Shown: positions 1 to 8,801 of the stretch, one piece after another
Layout: each line of letters begins with the position of its first letter
How positions within the stretch are numbered: the stretch's first letter is position 1
DNA from: Polaromonas sp.
GTDB taxonomy: Bacteria; Pseudomonadota; Gammaproteobacteria; Burkholderiales; Burkholderiaceae_C
DNA length: 57,789 nucleotides
Direction: 5' to 3'
Assembly: GCA_028292745.1 (NCBI GenBank)
Contig: JAQGLT010000108.1
Span: 1 to 57,789 of the forward strand
Program-made: the position numbers and the translations under genes
Notes under the pieces: model-generated
Database searches by the model: none
Told to the model about the DNA's origin: nothing
Seen by the model: the letters and a program-made list of their open reading frames with translations, nothing else

Positions 1-604
1 CGAGCAGCGACGGAACGCCAAATGCCAAGCGCCCCTGTCCGGTGAGCTTGTCAATGCCCACCAGCCCGAGCACCAGGCCCAGCGCCAGGCTGGTGATGCC
101 GCGCAGCACCGAGTCGCCAAAGGTGGCCGAGACTGTGATGAACGCCAGCACCATCAGGGCAAAGTAGTCCCACGGCCCGAATTGCACGGCCAACTCGACC
201 AGCACCGGCGCTAAAAGCGCCAGGCCGATCGTGGCGAAGGTGCCCGCGACAAACGAGCCGATGGCCGCCGTGGCCAGCGCAGGGCCGCCGCGTCCGGCCC
301 GGGCCATCTTGTGGCCCTCGATGGCTGTGGCGATGGAGGCCGCCTCGCCGGGCGTGTTGAGCAGAATTGCCGTGGTCGAGCTGCCATACATGGCGCCGAA
401 GTAGATGCCGGCAAACATGATGATCGAGCCCGTGGGGTCGAGCTTGAACGTGATCGGCAGCAACAAAGCCACGGTCAGCGACGGGCTGATGCCCGGCAAG
501 ATGCCGACCAGCGTGCCCAGCAGCACGCCAATCCCGGCAAACAGGAGATTGCCGGGCTGGATGGCAATGGCAATGCCTTGCCACAAAAGAGTAAGAACAT
601 CCAT
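1..604 (-). CDS. tctA: TctA, large membrane subunit of tripartite tricarboxylate transporter (partial)
   Basis: The gene starts at 604 and runs off the left edge, so only the first 200 or so of about 500 residues are present. The start is set by GGAG seven bases upstream of an ATG that opens [10 protein letters not shown]. The visible part has the conserved TctA N-terminus: a hydrophobic helix, then GILPG followed by a loop rich in small residues, then [19 protein letters not shown], the family's most conserved stretch. TctA is the 12-helix permease that takes solute from a periplasmic Bug/TctC receptor, driven by cation symport. It lies 14 bp behind tctB in the same operon. The family is clear; the substrate (citrate-like acids by family precedent) cannot be read from the sequence. 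Confidence 0.93.
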   Translation of the reverse strand, partial: MDVLTLLWQGIAIAIQPGNLLFAGIGVLLGTLVGILPGISPSLTVALLLPITFKLDPTGSIIMFAGIYFGAMYGSSTTAILLNTPGEAASIATAIEGHKMARAGRGGPALATAAIGSFVAGTFATIGLALLAPVLVELAVQFGPWDYFALMVLAFITVSATFGDSVLRGITSLALGLVLGLVGIDKLTGQGRLAFGVPSLL

Positions 605-618
605 CGGGAACTCCGGGG

Positions 619-1122
619 TCAGCCCAGCAGCAGGCGCTCAAGCGGCCCGGCTGGCAGGGACAAGGACAAGGCCTTGGTGAAAAATGCGTAAACCCCCAAA
701 GCCAGCGTGAGACCGATGGCAGGGGACTTGAGTCCTAGGGGCTGGCCAAAGGCGCGCGCCGTGGCGACGAACAGCCAGGCCGCACTGATGATGAAGCCGC
801 CGCCGAGCTGCAAAATGCCAATCAAGCCCAGCAGTCCGGCCAGCACCCAGACCAGTGCAGAGAGATTAGCCGGGTCTTCAGGGGTGAGGACATGCGCTGG
901 GACCCGCTGGCGGGGAAGCCGCCAGGCAGCCACCCAGTGGGCCAGGCTCAAAATGGCCAGCAGCACCGACACCAGGCGCATGCCGGCAGTCGGGCCTACG
1001 CCAACGGTCTGCTGCTGAGGCAGCTGGTTGGCGTCCAGCCAGAGCAGCACGGCCAGGCCCAGCAGTGCTACGCCAATACCGACCAGCGTGCGCCGGCCGG
1101 GCGCAGACGTAACGTCGCTCAT
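619..1122 (-). CDS. tctB: TctB, small membrane subunit of tripartite tricarboxylate transporter
   Basis: This 167-residue protein has four predicted membrane helices: about residues 13-29, 47-65, 89-110 and 131-155. That is the usual TctB architecture, with low sequence conservation, so the call rests on size, topology and position between tctC and tctA. The ATG at 1122 overlaps the tctC stop by four bases (ATGA), which implies translational coupling and decides against an in-frame start further upstream. TctB assists the TctA permease in the inner membrane. The sequence shows nothing odd. Confidence 0.88.
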   Translation of the reverse strand: MSDVTSAPGRRTLVGIGVALLGLAVLLWLDANQLPQQQTVGVGPTAGMRLVSVLLAILSLAHWVAAWRLPRQRVPAHVLTPEDPANLSALVWVLAGLLGLIGILQLGGGFIISAAWLFVATARAFGQPLGLKSPAIGLTLALGVYAFFTKALSLSLPAGPLERLLLG

Positions 1123-2102
1123 TTCACCAAACCAATCTGGGTCAGCACGTCTTTCACACGGACCTGATCGGTCTTGAGAAAAGCGGCAAATTCGTCGGCG
1201 CCCAGGTACGCATCGTCCCAGCCGCGCGCTTTCATGACCTTGGCCCATTCGTCGGACTTCAGCGCTTTCGTGATGGCGGCGGACAATGCCGCTTTCTGCG
1301 CGGGTGTGATGCCAGGAGGCGCGACGATGCCGCGCCAGTTGACCAGCTCGACATCCAGGCCCTGCTCCTTGATCGTCGGGACATCGACCCCGGCCATGCG
1401 CTTGCCAGTGGACATGCCCAGTGCGCGCAGTTTGCCGGCCTTGATCTGGCTTTCAAATTCGTTGTAGCCCGACACGCCCGCCGTCACACGCCCGCCCAGC
1501 ATCTCGGCCAGCGCCTCGCCACCGCCCGAGAACGGCACGTAGTTGAGCTTTGAGGCGTCCCCTCCGGCCGCCTTGGCGACCAGCCCGGCCAGAATGTGAT
1601 CAGCGCCGCCTGCAGAGCCGCCGGCCCAGACCACCTTGGAGGTGTCTGCCTTCAGTGCAGCCGCCAAGTCGTTGACAGTCTTAAGGGGTGAGGTTGCGGG
1701 CACGACAATTACCAATGCATCGCCAGTCATCCGGGCGATCGGGGTGACCGCATCAAGGTTGATGGCCGACTTGCTGGTCAATATCGCGCCCACCATGGTG
1801 ATGCCCATGGTCATCAGCTGGGTGCCGTCGCCCTTGGCATTGGTGACGAACTGCGCCAGGCCGACCGTGCCACCGGCGCCCGGCACGTTGACGACCTGCA
1901 CCGTCTTGGCCGCGCCTGTGGCGGTCAGCACCTGCTGCAATGAACGAGAGGCGCCGTCCCATCCACCGCCGGGCGCCGCTGGCGCAGTGATCTTGAGTTG
2001 CTCCAGCGGCGCCTGCGCCATGACTGGCGTGGACAGCACTGCGGCCACTGCGATGGCAGCAGTAAAAATCCGGCGGTTCAAGGGGGTAAGAAGGTGGTTC
2101 AT
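1119..2102 (-). CDS. tctC: TctC/Bug-family periplasmic solute receptor of the Tct transporter
   Basis: This 327-residue protein has a Sec signal peptide: positive [11 protein letters not shown], hydrophobic core, and cleavage likely after PVMAQA near residue 31. The mature part has the Bug fold signatures APGGGWD near the N-terminus and the GAGGTVG loop around residue 75, which contact a carboxylate ligand in characterised Bug proteins. AGGAG lies upstream of the ATG. Its gene overlaps tctB by four bases and is followed by tctA, so it is probably the cognate receptor of this Tct system. Ligand is probably a tri- or dicarboxylate; a divergent aconitase gene supports this indirectly. Confidence 0.92.
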   Translation of the reverse strand: MNHLLTPLNRRIFTAAIAVAAVLSTPVMAQAPLEQLKITAPAAPGGGWDGASRSLQQVLTATGAAKTVQVVNVPGAGGTVGLAQFVTNAKGDGTQLMTMGITMVGAILTSKSAINLDAVTPIARMTGDALVIVVPATSPLKTVNDLAAALKADTSKVVWAGGSAGGADHILAGLVAKAAGGDASKLNYVPFSGGGEALAEMLGGRVTAGVSGYNEFESQIKAGKLRALGMSTGKRMAGVDVPTIKEQGLDVELVNWRGIVAPPGITPAQKAALSAAITKALKSDEWAKVMKARGWDDAYLGADEFAAFLKTDQVRVKDVLTQIGLVK

Positions 2103-2159
2103 GAAGGTCTCCTGGTGAAAATAAAGGTCAACTAACGTGGATCAAACGAAATTGGCGGG

Positions 2160-3149
2160 TTATTCCGCCGTGATCTTGGCCGCCTCGACGATGCGCTTGT
2201 ACTTGGCCGATTCGGCCTTGATGAAGTCGCGAAACGCCTGCTGCGTCATGGGCGCTGGCTCGCCCCCCTGCTCAAGCAGGCGCTTGGCAAGGTCCGGGTC
2301 CTGCAGGGCCTGGGTGACGGCCGCATTGAGCTTGGCCTGCACGGCCGCGGGCGTACCGGCAGGCGCAAACAGGCCAAACCAGTTGTCCAGGTTGTAGGCG
2401 GCCAAGGGCTTGTACTCGGCAATAGCCGGGATGTCCGGGGCAAAGGAAGCGCGTTGGGCCGAGGTCACGGCCAGCGCCTTGACGCGCCCGCCCTTGATGA
2501 AGGGATTGGCCCCGGCCATGCTCACAAAGCTCAGATCCACCGTGCCCGAGACGACATCGACCAGTTGGCCGGAGGCACCCTTGTACGGCACATGGGTCAT
2601 CTTGATGCCGGCCATCGAGGCAAAGAGCTCGCCATTGAGGTGCTGGGCGTTGCCCACGCCACTGGTCGCATAGGTCAGCTCGCCAGGTTTCTTTTTGGCG
2701 TATTCCACCAGTTCGGCAATGTTTTTGACGGGCAGCGCCGGGTTAGCCACCAGCACATTGGGGACTCGTGTGACCAGCGTGATGGGCGCCAAGTCCTTCG
2801 CGGGCGAATACTGCATGCGCCCTTTGTAGAGAAAGGGATTGATCGCGGTTTCACCGGCGGAGCCCAGCAAGAGCGTGTGTCCATCCGGGGCGGCCTTGAC
2901 CACGGCCGCAGCGCCCAGCATGCCGCTGGCGCCGGGCTTGTTGTCCACGAGCACCGACTGCTTGAGCGAGACGCGCAGCTTTTCGGCCAGCAGCCGCGCC
3001 ATCGCATCGACGCCGCCGCCGGCGGAGAACGGCACGACGATGGTGATGGTCTTGGTCGGGAACTCTTGCGCGGCAACCTGCGTGCTGGTCAGCAGGCCGG
3101 CACTGGCCATCAGGCCAGAGAGGACGATAAAACGTCGGGAGGTCAGCAT
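2160..3149 (-). CDS. Bug-family tripartite tricarboxylate receptor (second receptor of the operon)
   Basis: The product has 329 residues, counted from the ATG at 3149, which has AAGGA seven bases upstream; an in-frame ATG eight codons earlier lacks this. The signal peptide starts MLTSRRFIVLSGL and should be cleaved after VAAQ. Bug hallmarks follow: VVPFSAGGGVD, then the NKPGASG loop. The gene is first in the operon, 57 bp upstream of tctC, so two Bug receptors may serve one TctAB pair, or this one may be a sensor. Ligand unknown. The start region faces the aconitase gene across a short divergent promoter region with phased repeats. Confidence 0.9.
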   Translation of the reverse strand: MLTSRRFIVLSGLMASAGLLTSTQVAAQEFPTKTITIVVPFSAGGGVDAMARLLAEKLRVSLKQSVLVDNKPGASGMLGAAAVVKAAPDGHTLLLGSAGETAINPFLYKGRMQYSPAKDLAPITLVTRVPNVLVANPALPVKNIAELVEYAKKKPGELTYATSGVGNAQHLNGELFASMAGIKMTHVPYKGASGQLVDVVSGTVDLSFVSMAGANPFIKGGRVKALAVTSAQRASFAPDIPAIAEYKPLAAYNLDNWFGLFAPAGTPAAVQAKLNAAVTQALQDPDLAKRLLEQGGEPAPMTQQAFRDFIKAESAKYKRIVEAAKITAE

Positions 3150-3190
3150 GAAACATTCCTTTGCATAAAGCAAAAATCAAAGCCTAGGGT

Positions 3191-3230
3191 TTGCACTGAA
3201 TTGCATTTTATTGCGACATTATGCAAAATG
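3191..3230. promoter_or_regulatory. Candidate operator: TTGCA-type elements repeated every 10 bp
   Basis: Between the divergent receptor gene and the aconitase gene, TTGCA occurs at 3191 and 3201, TTGCG at 3211, and ATGCAA at 3221, all in ten-base register. TTGCAT (3201-3206) and ATGCAA (3221-3226) also form an inverted repeat. Ten-base phasing puts the elements on one face of the helix. A GntR/FCD regulator is encoded just downstream at 5900, so this is a plausible binding site controlling both directions. The pattern is seen directly; the regulator assignment is inference. Confidence 0.45.
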
Positions 3231-5888
3231 GAACCTATGGAAAACACCTATACGTTCTCAAACGGGATCATTGAAGTCGAAGGACAGGCCTATCAGCTCG
3301 TCGATCTGCCGGCGCTGTTCGGCCCCGAGCTCAGTCGCCTGCCGGTGGTGTTGCGCCTGTTGCTGGAAAACGTTGTGCGCTGCATGACAGGCAGTGAGCG
3401 CGCGGCGGCAGTGGCAGCGCTCCTGGCCTGGCTCAATGCCGGCTCCAGTGAAGCCGAGATCGCTTTTCAGCCAGGCCGCGTCCTGATGCACGACACCACC
3501 AGCACGCCGGCTTTGGTAGACATTGCGGCGATGCGCGATGCCCTGGCCGAGGCCGGCGTGGACCCGATGGTGCTGAACCCGGAACTGCCGGTCGATGTGT
3601 CCGTGGATCACTCGCTGGCGGTCGAGGCCTATGGGCAACCGGATGCCGCCACCGTCAACCTTCAGCATGAGATTCGCCGCAACGCCGAGCGGTACCGGTT
3701 TTTGCGCTGGGCCTCCAAAGCGCTGCGTGGGGTGCGAATTCATCCGCCTGGCACGGGCATCATGCACACCATCAACCTGGAGCAGCTGGCCACAGTTGTG
3801 ACCACGCAGGTGCGAGAAGGCCAGGCCTGGCTGGTGCCCGACATGATGATCGGCACCGACAGCCACACGCCCATGGTCAACGGCATCGGCGTGCTGGGCT
3901 GGGGTGTGGGCGGGCTGGAAGCACAGACCGTGATGTTCGGCATGCCCACCATGCTGCGCATTCCCGACATCATCGGGGTGCGCCTGAGCGGCGCCTTGCG
4001 CCCTGGCGTGCTGGCCACCGACTTGGCCCTCACGGCAACCCAGCGGCTGCGCGCCATGGGCATCTCCGGCGAGTTTGTCGAATACTTCGGCCCCGGGGTT
4101 GCAACCCTGACTGCCGGCGAGCGTTCGGTGGTGGCCAACATGGCGCCCGAATACGGCGCGACCACGGGATTCTTTCCGGTGGACCAGAACACCCTGGATT
4201 ATTTGCGCGGCACCGGGCGCAGCGAAGCGCACATTGCGCTGGTCGAGGCGTACTGCAAGCGCGTCGGCATCTGGTTCGACCCGCAGGCCGAGCCGCGCTA
4301 CACGCGCATCCTCGACATCGACATGAACGCCATCGGCATGCACATTGCCGGTCCGCGACGGCCGCAGGACCTGATGAACTTCGGGGACAGCGCGAAAGCG
4401 CTGGCCGCCGTCAACTTCACCGCGACGGCCGATGGCCTGCTTCCCAAGCATGCCGTCGCGCTGGCGGCCATCACCAGCTGCACCAACACCAGCGATCCGC
4501 AGCTGCTGATTGCCGCCGGGCTGGTCGCGCGCAAGGCGCGGGCGCTGGGCCTGAAGGTGCCGTACTGGGTCAAGACGTCCCTGGGTCCGGGTTCACCGGC
4601 AGCGGCTTCTTACCTGCAACGTGCAGGCCTGATCGATGACCTTGACGCCGTGGGCTTTGGCATCGTGGGTTACGGCTGCACGACTTGCATTGGCAATTCG
4701 GGTCCGCTCACGGCGCCAATCCGACAGGCGCAGGCGGCCGGGCAAAGCCAGGCGGTGGCCATCTTGTCGGGCAACCGCAACTTTCCCGGCCGGGTGCATC
4801 CAGACATTGAACTGAGCTTCATCATGTCTCCGCCGCTGGTCATTGCCTTCGGCCTGGCCGGAGACGCGTCACGCAACCTGCAGGACGAGCCGGTGCAGGT
4901 GACGCCGGACGGGCGCAGCGTCTTTCTCAAGGACCTGTGGCCCACCCGCGAAGAGATCGCGGAGCACCTGGCGCTGGGCGCAGACCCTGCGGACTACAAG
5001 CGAGACTTTGCCATTGCCAGCCAGAACCCGCAGTGGTTCGCCTTGAAGGCGCCGGATACGCCGCTGTTCCCATGGGAGGCGGCCTCCACGGCGCTGCGCA
5101 GGCCTCCGTTTGCCGCAGTGACCGAAGGCAGCCTGCTGGGAAGCTACGTGGCTTACCCACTGATGGTGGTGGGCGACGACATCACCACCGACCACATTTC
5201 GCCTGCCAGCGCCATTCCACCCGACAGTCTGGTGGCCGACTTTCTGGTCGAGCGCGGTGATGACCGCCAGGACCTCAATGTGTTTGCCTCACGCCGGGGC
5301 AACTGGGAAGTGATGGTGCGGGCCGCCTTTCACAGCAAGACCCTGGTGAACCTTTTGAAGCCCGGCATGCCGGTGGCGCACACGCTGCATGTCCCGAGCG
5401 GCGAAGTCCGACCCATCTGGGAAGTCGCCCGGCGCTACCGCGATGCCGGCCAATCGGTGGTCCTGGTGGCGGGCGAACGCTACGGCACCGGTTCGTCGCG
5501 CGACTGGGCGGCAAAGGGCCAGCGCCTGCTCGGTATCCGGGCCGTGCTGGCGGTGAGTTTTGAGCGCATCCACCGCTCCAACCTGATCGGCATGGGCATC
5601 TTGCCGCTGAGGTTGCCCCCCGGCATCGATCCGCAGTCGCTGCACTTGCAGCCAGGCGACCGGATCGAGATCCAGGCCGATGCGCAGCAGCTGGCGCCTC
5701 GCTGCCGCGTTCCGGTCTCTCTTCTCAGGGCCAACGGCCAGAGCCAGGCATTCGAGGCGGTGGCGGCGGTTGAAACCCAGCTTGATGTGCAATTGCTGCA
5801 ACATGGCGGCGTGATCCCCTTGATCCTGCACCAGACAATTGCCACGCAACGCAATGCCGCCTCAGTGACAGCCACAGGCAGGGCGTAA
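3228..5888 (+). CDS. acnA: Aconitate hydratase (AcnA-type aconitase)
   Basis: This 886-residue protein has full AcnA length. The three 4Fe-4S cluster cysteines are present: C418 in AITSCTNTS, and C484 and C487 in GCTTCIGNSGPL. The swivelling C-terminal domain carries the substrate-binding signature YGTGSSRDWAAKG and later FERIHRSNLIGMG. The enzyme interconverts citrate, cis-aconitate and isocitrate in the cytoplasm. Neither ATG (3228 or the in-frame 3237) has a strong ribosome site; 3237 has GGAA upstream, so the start is uncertain by three codons. It is divergent from a Tct transporter and 11 bp ahead of a GntR regulator, which suggests a dedicated catabolic aconitase, not the main TCA enzyme. 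A related use such as 2-methylcitrate dehydration (AcnD) cannot be excluded by motif alone. Confidence 0.9.
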   Translation: MEPMENTYTFSNGIIEVEGQAYQLVDLPALFGPELSRLPVVLRLLLENVVRCMTGSERAAAVAALLAWLNAGSSEAEIAFQPGRVLMHDTTSTPALVDIAAMRDALAEAGVDPMVLNPELPVDVSVDHSLAVEAYGQPDAATVNLQHEIRRNAERYRFLRWASKALRGVRIHPPGTGIMHTINLEQLATVVTTQVREGQAWLVPDMMIGTDSHTPMVNGIGVLGWGVGGLEAQTVMFGMPTMLRIPDIIGVRLSGALRPGVLATDLALTATQRLRAMGISGEFVEYFGPGVATLTAGERSVVANMAPEYGATTGFFPVDQNTLDYLRGTGRSEAHIALVEAYCKRVGIWFDPQAEPRYTRILDIDMNAIGMHIAGPRRPQDLMNFGDSAKALAAVNFTATADGLLPKHAVALAAITSCTNTSDPQLLIAAGLVARKARALGLKVPYWVKTSLGPGSPAAASYLQRAGLIDDLDAVGFGIVGYGCTTCIGNSGPLTAPIRQAQAAGQSQAVAILSGNRNFPGRVHPDIELSFIMSPPLVIAFGLAGDASRNLQDEPVQVTPDGRSVFLKDLWPTREEIAEHLALGADPADYKRDFAIASQNPQWFALKAPDTPLFPWEAASTALRRPPFAAVTEGSLLGSYVAYPLMVVGDDITTDHISPASAIPPDSLVADFLVERGDDRQDLNVFASRRGNWEVMVRAAFHSKTLVNLLKPGMPVAHTLHVPSGEVRPIWEVARRYRDAGQSVVLVAGERYGTGSSRDWAAKGQRLLGIRAVLAVSFERIHRSNLIGMGILPLRLPPGIDPQSLHLQPGDRIEIQADAQQLAPRCRVPVSLLRANGQSQAFEAVAAVETQLDVQLLQHGGVIPLILHQTIATQRNAASVTATGRA

Positions 5889-5899
5889 GGCAAAATTGG

Positions 5900-6802
5900 A
5901 TGCCCATGAAGCCTGAAAAATCTATTCCTTCCCAGATTGTCGAACTGATCAAGACACAGGGATTGCCGCCGGGGAGCCATCTTCCCGCCCAGATGCTGGC
6001 CGACCGGCTGCGCGTGTCCCGCTCGCCCGTGAATGAAGCGATGGCATTGCTGTTGCAAAAAGGGGTGCTCAAGCGAGAACCCAATCGGGGTTACTTTGTC
6101 ACCGAGCTGATCAACCAGCCGCTGTCAACGCTGGTCGAGCAACTCGGCCTGGGGGAGTCGGACGCCGTCACCAGCGCCTACTTCCACCTGGCCGACGACC
6201 GGCTGCGGGGCCTGCTTCCCGACGGTTTCTCGGAAGCCATGATCAAGACGCGCTACAGCTTGACGCTGGCCCAACTCAACGCCGTGCTGGGCCGCATTGC
6301 GCAGGAGGGCTGGGCCGAGAAGAAGCCAGGCTATGGCTGGGTGTTTTCCTCGATGCTGACCACGCCGGACACTTTGCTGCAGTCTTACCGCCTGCGACTG
6401 GCACTGGAGCCCGCGGCACTGCTGGAGCCCGGCTACCGGCTCGACCCGCAGGTGCTGGCGCGCTGCCGCGCCGCCGAGATCCATTTGCTGAGCGGGGGCA
6501 TCGACACCGACACGGCAGACCAGCTCCATGATCGCGGCGTGCGGTTCCATGAGTCGCTGGTGGAAGCCTCTGGAAATTCATTTTTTATCGATGCCATCCG
6601 GCGCGTCAACCGGGTGCGCCGCCTGCTGTCCTACCGGTCCATGAAAGATCGATCGCGCTACAAGGAGCACTGCGAGCAGCACCTTCATGTGCTGGACCTC
6701 CTGGAGCACGAGCGCAACGAGGAAGCCTCGCAGGCCATGCACGAGCACCTGGACAGCACGCTGCGCAACCTGTCGGCCATCAGCGGCATCCTCAAGGCGT
6801 GA
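5900..6802 (+). CDS. GntR-family regulator with FCD domain and apparent second winged helix
   Basis: The protein has 300 residues, about 60 more than a usual FadR-type GntR protein. Residues 8-70 form a GntR winged helix (helix-turn-helix around LADRLRVSRSPVNEAMALL, wing ending RGYFVTE). Residues about 95-150 look like a second one (TRYSLTLAQLNAVLGRIAQEG, then a wing GYGWVF). The rest is an all-helical FCD ligand-binding domain with FHESLVEASGN. The gene follows the aconitase by 11 bp and is probably its local regulator, with a carboxylate effector. In-frame ATGs at 5900 and 5906 are both possible. Family call secure; target and effector are inferred from position. Confidence 0.88.
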   Translation: MPMKPEKSIPSQIVELIKTQGLPPGSHLPAQMLADRLRVSRSPVNEAMALLLQKGVLKREPNRGYFVTELINQPLSTLVEQLGLGESDAVTSAYFHLADDRLRGLLPDGFSEAMIKTRYSLTLAQLNAVLGRIAQEGWAEKKPGYGWVFSSMLTTPDTLLQSYRLRLALEPAALLEPGYRLDPQVLARCRAAEIHLLSGGIDTDTADQLHDRGVRFHESLVEASGNSFFIDAIRRVNRVRRLLSYRSMKDRSRYKEHCEQHLHVLDLLEHERNEEASQAMHEHLDSTLRNLSAISGILKA

Positions 6803-6867
6803 GCCACTTTCTTGCTGCGCCGCCATCACACAACCCCTCTGCACCATAAAAACAGGAAGACTCCTTC

Positions 6868-7608
6868 ATGACCGTCAATCAAAGCCTCGTTGCCGCCTTT
6901 GCGCCGACCGGCAAGCTGCGCGCCTCCATCAACCTGGGCAATCCCATTCTCGCCAACCGCGACCCGGCCACGGGCGAGCCCGTCGGCGTCTCCGTCGATC
7001 TGGCGCGCGGCCTGGCCGAGCGGCTGGGCGTCGACTTGGCCCTGGTGGTGTTTGACGCGGCCGGCAAGTCGGTCGCGGCCGTCACCGCCGAGCAGGCCGA
7101 CATCGGTTTTTTTGCGATTGATCCGCTGCGCGGAGAAGGCATTGCGTTCACGGCCGCTTATGTGCTGATCGAAGGGGCCTACCTGGTGCGGGTGGATTCG
7201 CCACTGCAGTCCAACGAGGAAGTGGACCAGGCCGGCCACCGCGTCGTTGTAGGCAAGGGAAGTGCCTATGACCTGTATCTCACGCGCGAGCTCAAACAGG
7301 CGCAAATCCTTCGTTCGCCGACGTCGCCCACAGTCGTCGATACCTTCGTGGAAACGGGCGCGGAAGTGGCTGCGGGCGTGAAACAGCAACTCCAAGCCGA
7401 TGCCGCCCGCATGCCAGGCCTGCGCCTGCTGCCAGGCCGCTTCATGGTAATTCAGCAGGCCATGGGCACGCCGCGCAGCCGGGGCGAGGCAGCGAATGTG
7501 TTTCTTCGCCAGTACGTCGAGGAGATGAAGGCCAGCGGCTTTGTTGCCCAGGCGCTGGCCCGCCACGGCATTGAGGGTGCCTCGGTCGCCCCAGCTGCAG
7601 GAGTTTGA
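6868..7608 (+). CDS. Family-3 type solute-binding domain protein without signal peptide
   Basis: The product has 246 residues with the periplasmic-binding-protein type II pattern of ABC amino-acid receptors: GKLRASINLGNPI at the start, GVSVDLARGLAERLGV, then ADIGFFAIDPLRGEGIAFTAAY. AGGAAG precedes the ATG, so the start is well placed. Yet the domain begins almost at residue 1 and no signal peptide or lipobox is present. It may therefore act in the cytoplasm as a ligand-binding or enzymatic protein. No permease or ATPase genes are nearby. It lies between the GntR regulator and a lactonase, and probably belongs to their transcription unit. Function unknown. Confidence 0.75.
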   Translation: MTVNQSLVAAFAPTGKLRASINLGNPILANRDPATGEPVGVSVDLARGLAERLGVDLALVVFDAAGKSVAAVTAEQADIGFFAIDPLRGEGIAFTAAYVLIEGAYLVRVDSPLQSNEEVDQAGHRVVVGKGSAYDLYLTRELKQAQILRSPTSPTVVDTFVETGAEVAAGVKQQLQADAARMPGLRLLPGRFMVIQQAMGTPRSRGEAANVFLRQYVEEMKASGFVAQALARHGIEGASVAPAAGV

Positions 7609-7613
7609 AGGCC

Positions 7614-8672
7614 ATGTACGCCTATGTCGGTTCGCGTACTTCCCGTGAGCGCAATGCCCGGGGGGATGGCATCAGTGTGTTCAAGATGGACCCTGCCAGC
7701 GGCAGCCTGGCCTTGGAGCAGGTGGTCGGCGACCTCGTGAATCCGTCATTTCTGGCGCTCAACCGCCAGGGGGACGTTCTGTACACCGTGCATGGCGACC
7801 AGCACGACGTCAGCGCCTTTCGCGTCCATCCCGAAGACGGCACCCTGCAGTTCCTGCAGCGCCAGCCGTGCGGCGGCAAAAACCCGGTGCACCTGGCGCT
7901 CGATCCCACGGGGCAATTTCTGGTGGTGTCCAATCATTTGAGCAGCAACCTAGCCGTGCTGCCGGTGCTGCCGGGCGGAAAACTGGGCGCCGTCTGCCAG
8001 ACCGTGGCGCTGACGGGCACGCCGGGACCCCACCGAATCGAGCAGCCGTTTGCCAAGCCCCACTTCAACCCGTTCGACCCGAGCGGTCAGTTTGTCGTGG
8101 TGCCCGACAAAGGCCTGGACCGCGTGTTCACGTTCCGCTTCGCAGGCGGGCGCTTGACGCCAGCGGCCGTGCCGTCGGTCGCCACCCGCGAGGCCGCCGG
8201 CCCGCGGCACATTGCGTTTCATCCAGTCCAGCCCTTGGCCTACGTCGTCAATGAGCTGGACTCGACTGTGACTGCTTACCGTTTCAGTGCCGAGACGGGT
8301 GAGCTGGAGCCACAGCAGATTCTGTCAGCCTTGCCCGGGCATTACACCGGCAACAGCCGCGCATCGGAAATTGCGGTTTCGGGAGATGGCCGGACCTTGT
8401 ATGCCTCCAACCGGGGGGACGACAGCATCGCCGTGTTCAGCATCGGTGTCGAAGATGGGTTGCTGCGGTTTGTGGAAGCCGTGGCGTCACTGGGACGGAC
8501 CCCCCGGTTTTTTGCGCTGGCGCCCGATGGACGGTTTTTGTTCGCGCTCAACGAGGACAGCGACAGCATTTCTTCCTTTGCGGTCGACTCCGCCACCGGG
8601 CGCCTGGCTGCCACCGGCATGCACTGGCCCTGCGGCAGCCCGGTCTGCATGGTTTTTTCCGTTTCGACATAA
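7614..8672 (+). CDS. Lactonase-family seven-bladed beta-propeller protein
   Basis: A 352-residue protein opening MYAYVGSRTS, the usual first strand of the 6-phosphogluconolactonase / carboxymuconate cyclase-like propeller family. Repeated blade motifs include NPSFLALN, HLALDPTGQFLVVSN, HFNPFDPSGQFVVVPDKG, RHIAFHPVQPLAYVVNE and RFFALAPDGRFLFALNED. The ATG at 7614 has AGGAG ten bases upstream; an in-frame TTG nine bases earlier overlaps the previous stop but has no usable spacing. Members hydrolyse sugar or organic-acid lactones in the cytoplasm; no signal peptide is seen. Its place behind aconitase, regulator and binding protein suggests a lactone of an organic acid as substrate, which is inference. 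Confidence 0.82.
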   Translation: MYAYVGSRTSRERNARGDGISVFKMDPASGSLALEQVVGDLVNPSFLALNRQGDVLYTVHGDQHDVSAFRVHPEDGTLQFLQRQPCGGKNPVHLALDPTGQFLVVSNHLSSNLAVLPVLPGGKLGAVCQTVALTGTPGPHRIEQPFAKPHFNPFDPSGQFVVVPDKGLDRVFTFRFAGGRLTPAAVPSVATREAAGPRHIAFHPVQPLAYVVNELDSTVTAYRFSAETGELEPQQILSALPGHYTGNSRASEIAVSGDGRTLYASNRGDDSIAVFSIGVEDGLLRFVEAVASLGRTPRFFALAPDGRFLFALNEDSDSISSFAVDSATGRLAATGMHWPCGSPVCMVFSVST

Positions 8673-8801
8673 GCCGCTGGAATTTGCCTGTGCGGTTGCC
8701 TGCGGTACACCCACGGCATACTGTCCGCTGACGCTGAGCCCGCCCCCGGCTTCAGATGCCTCCGAGTTTGAAACTGATTATCTTTATTAAAAGGCCTTGT
8801 G

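Noticed and set aside
3258..4451. Minus-strand open frame (397 codons) opposite aconitase
   Set aside because: Aconitase motifs on the plus strand are complete; the frame shows only complementary codon bias.
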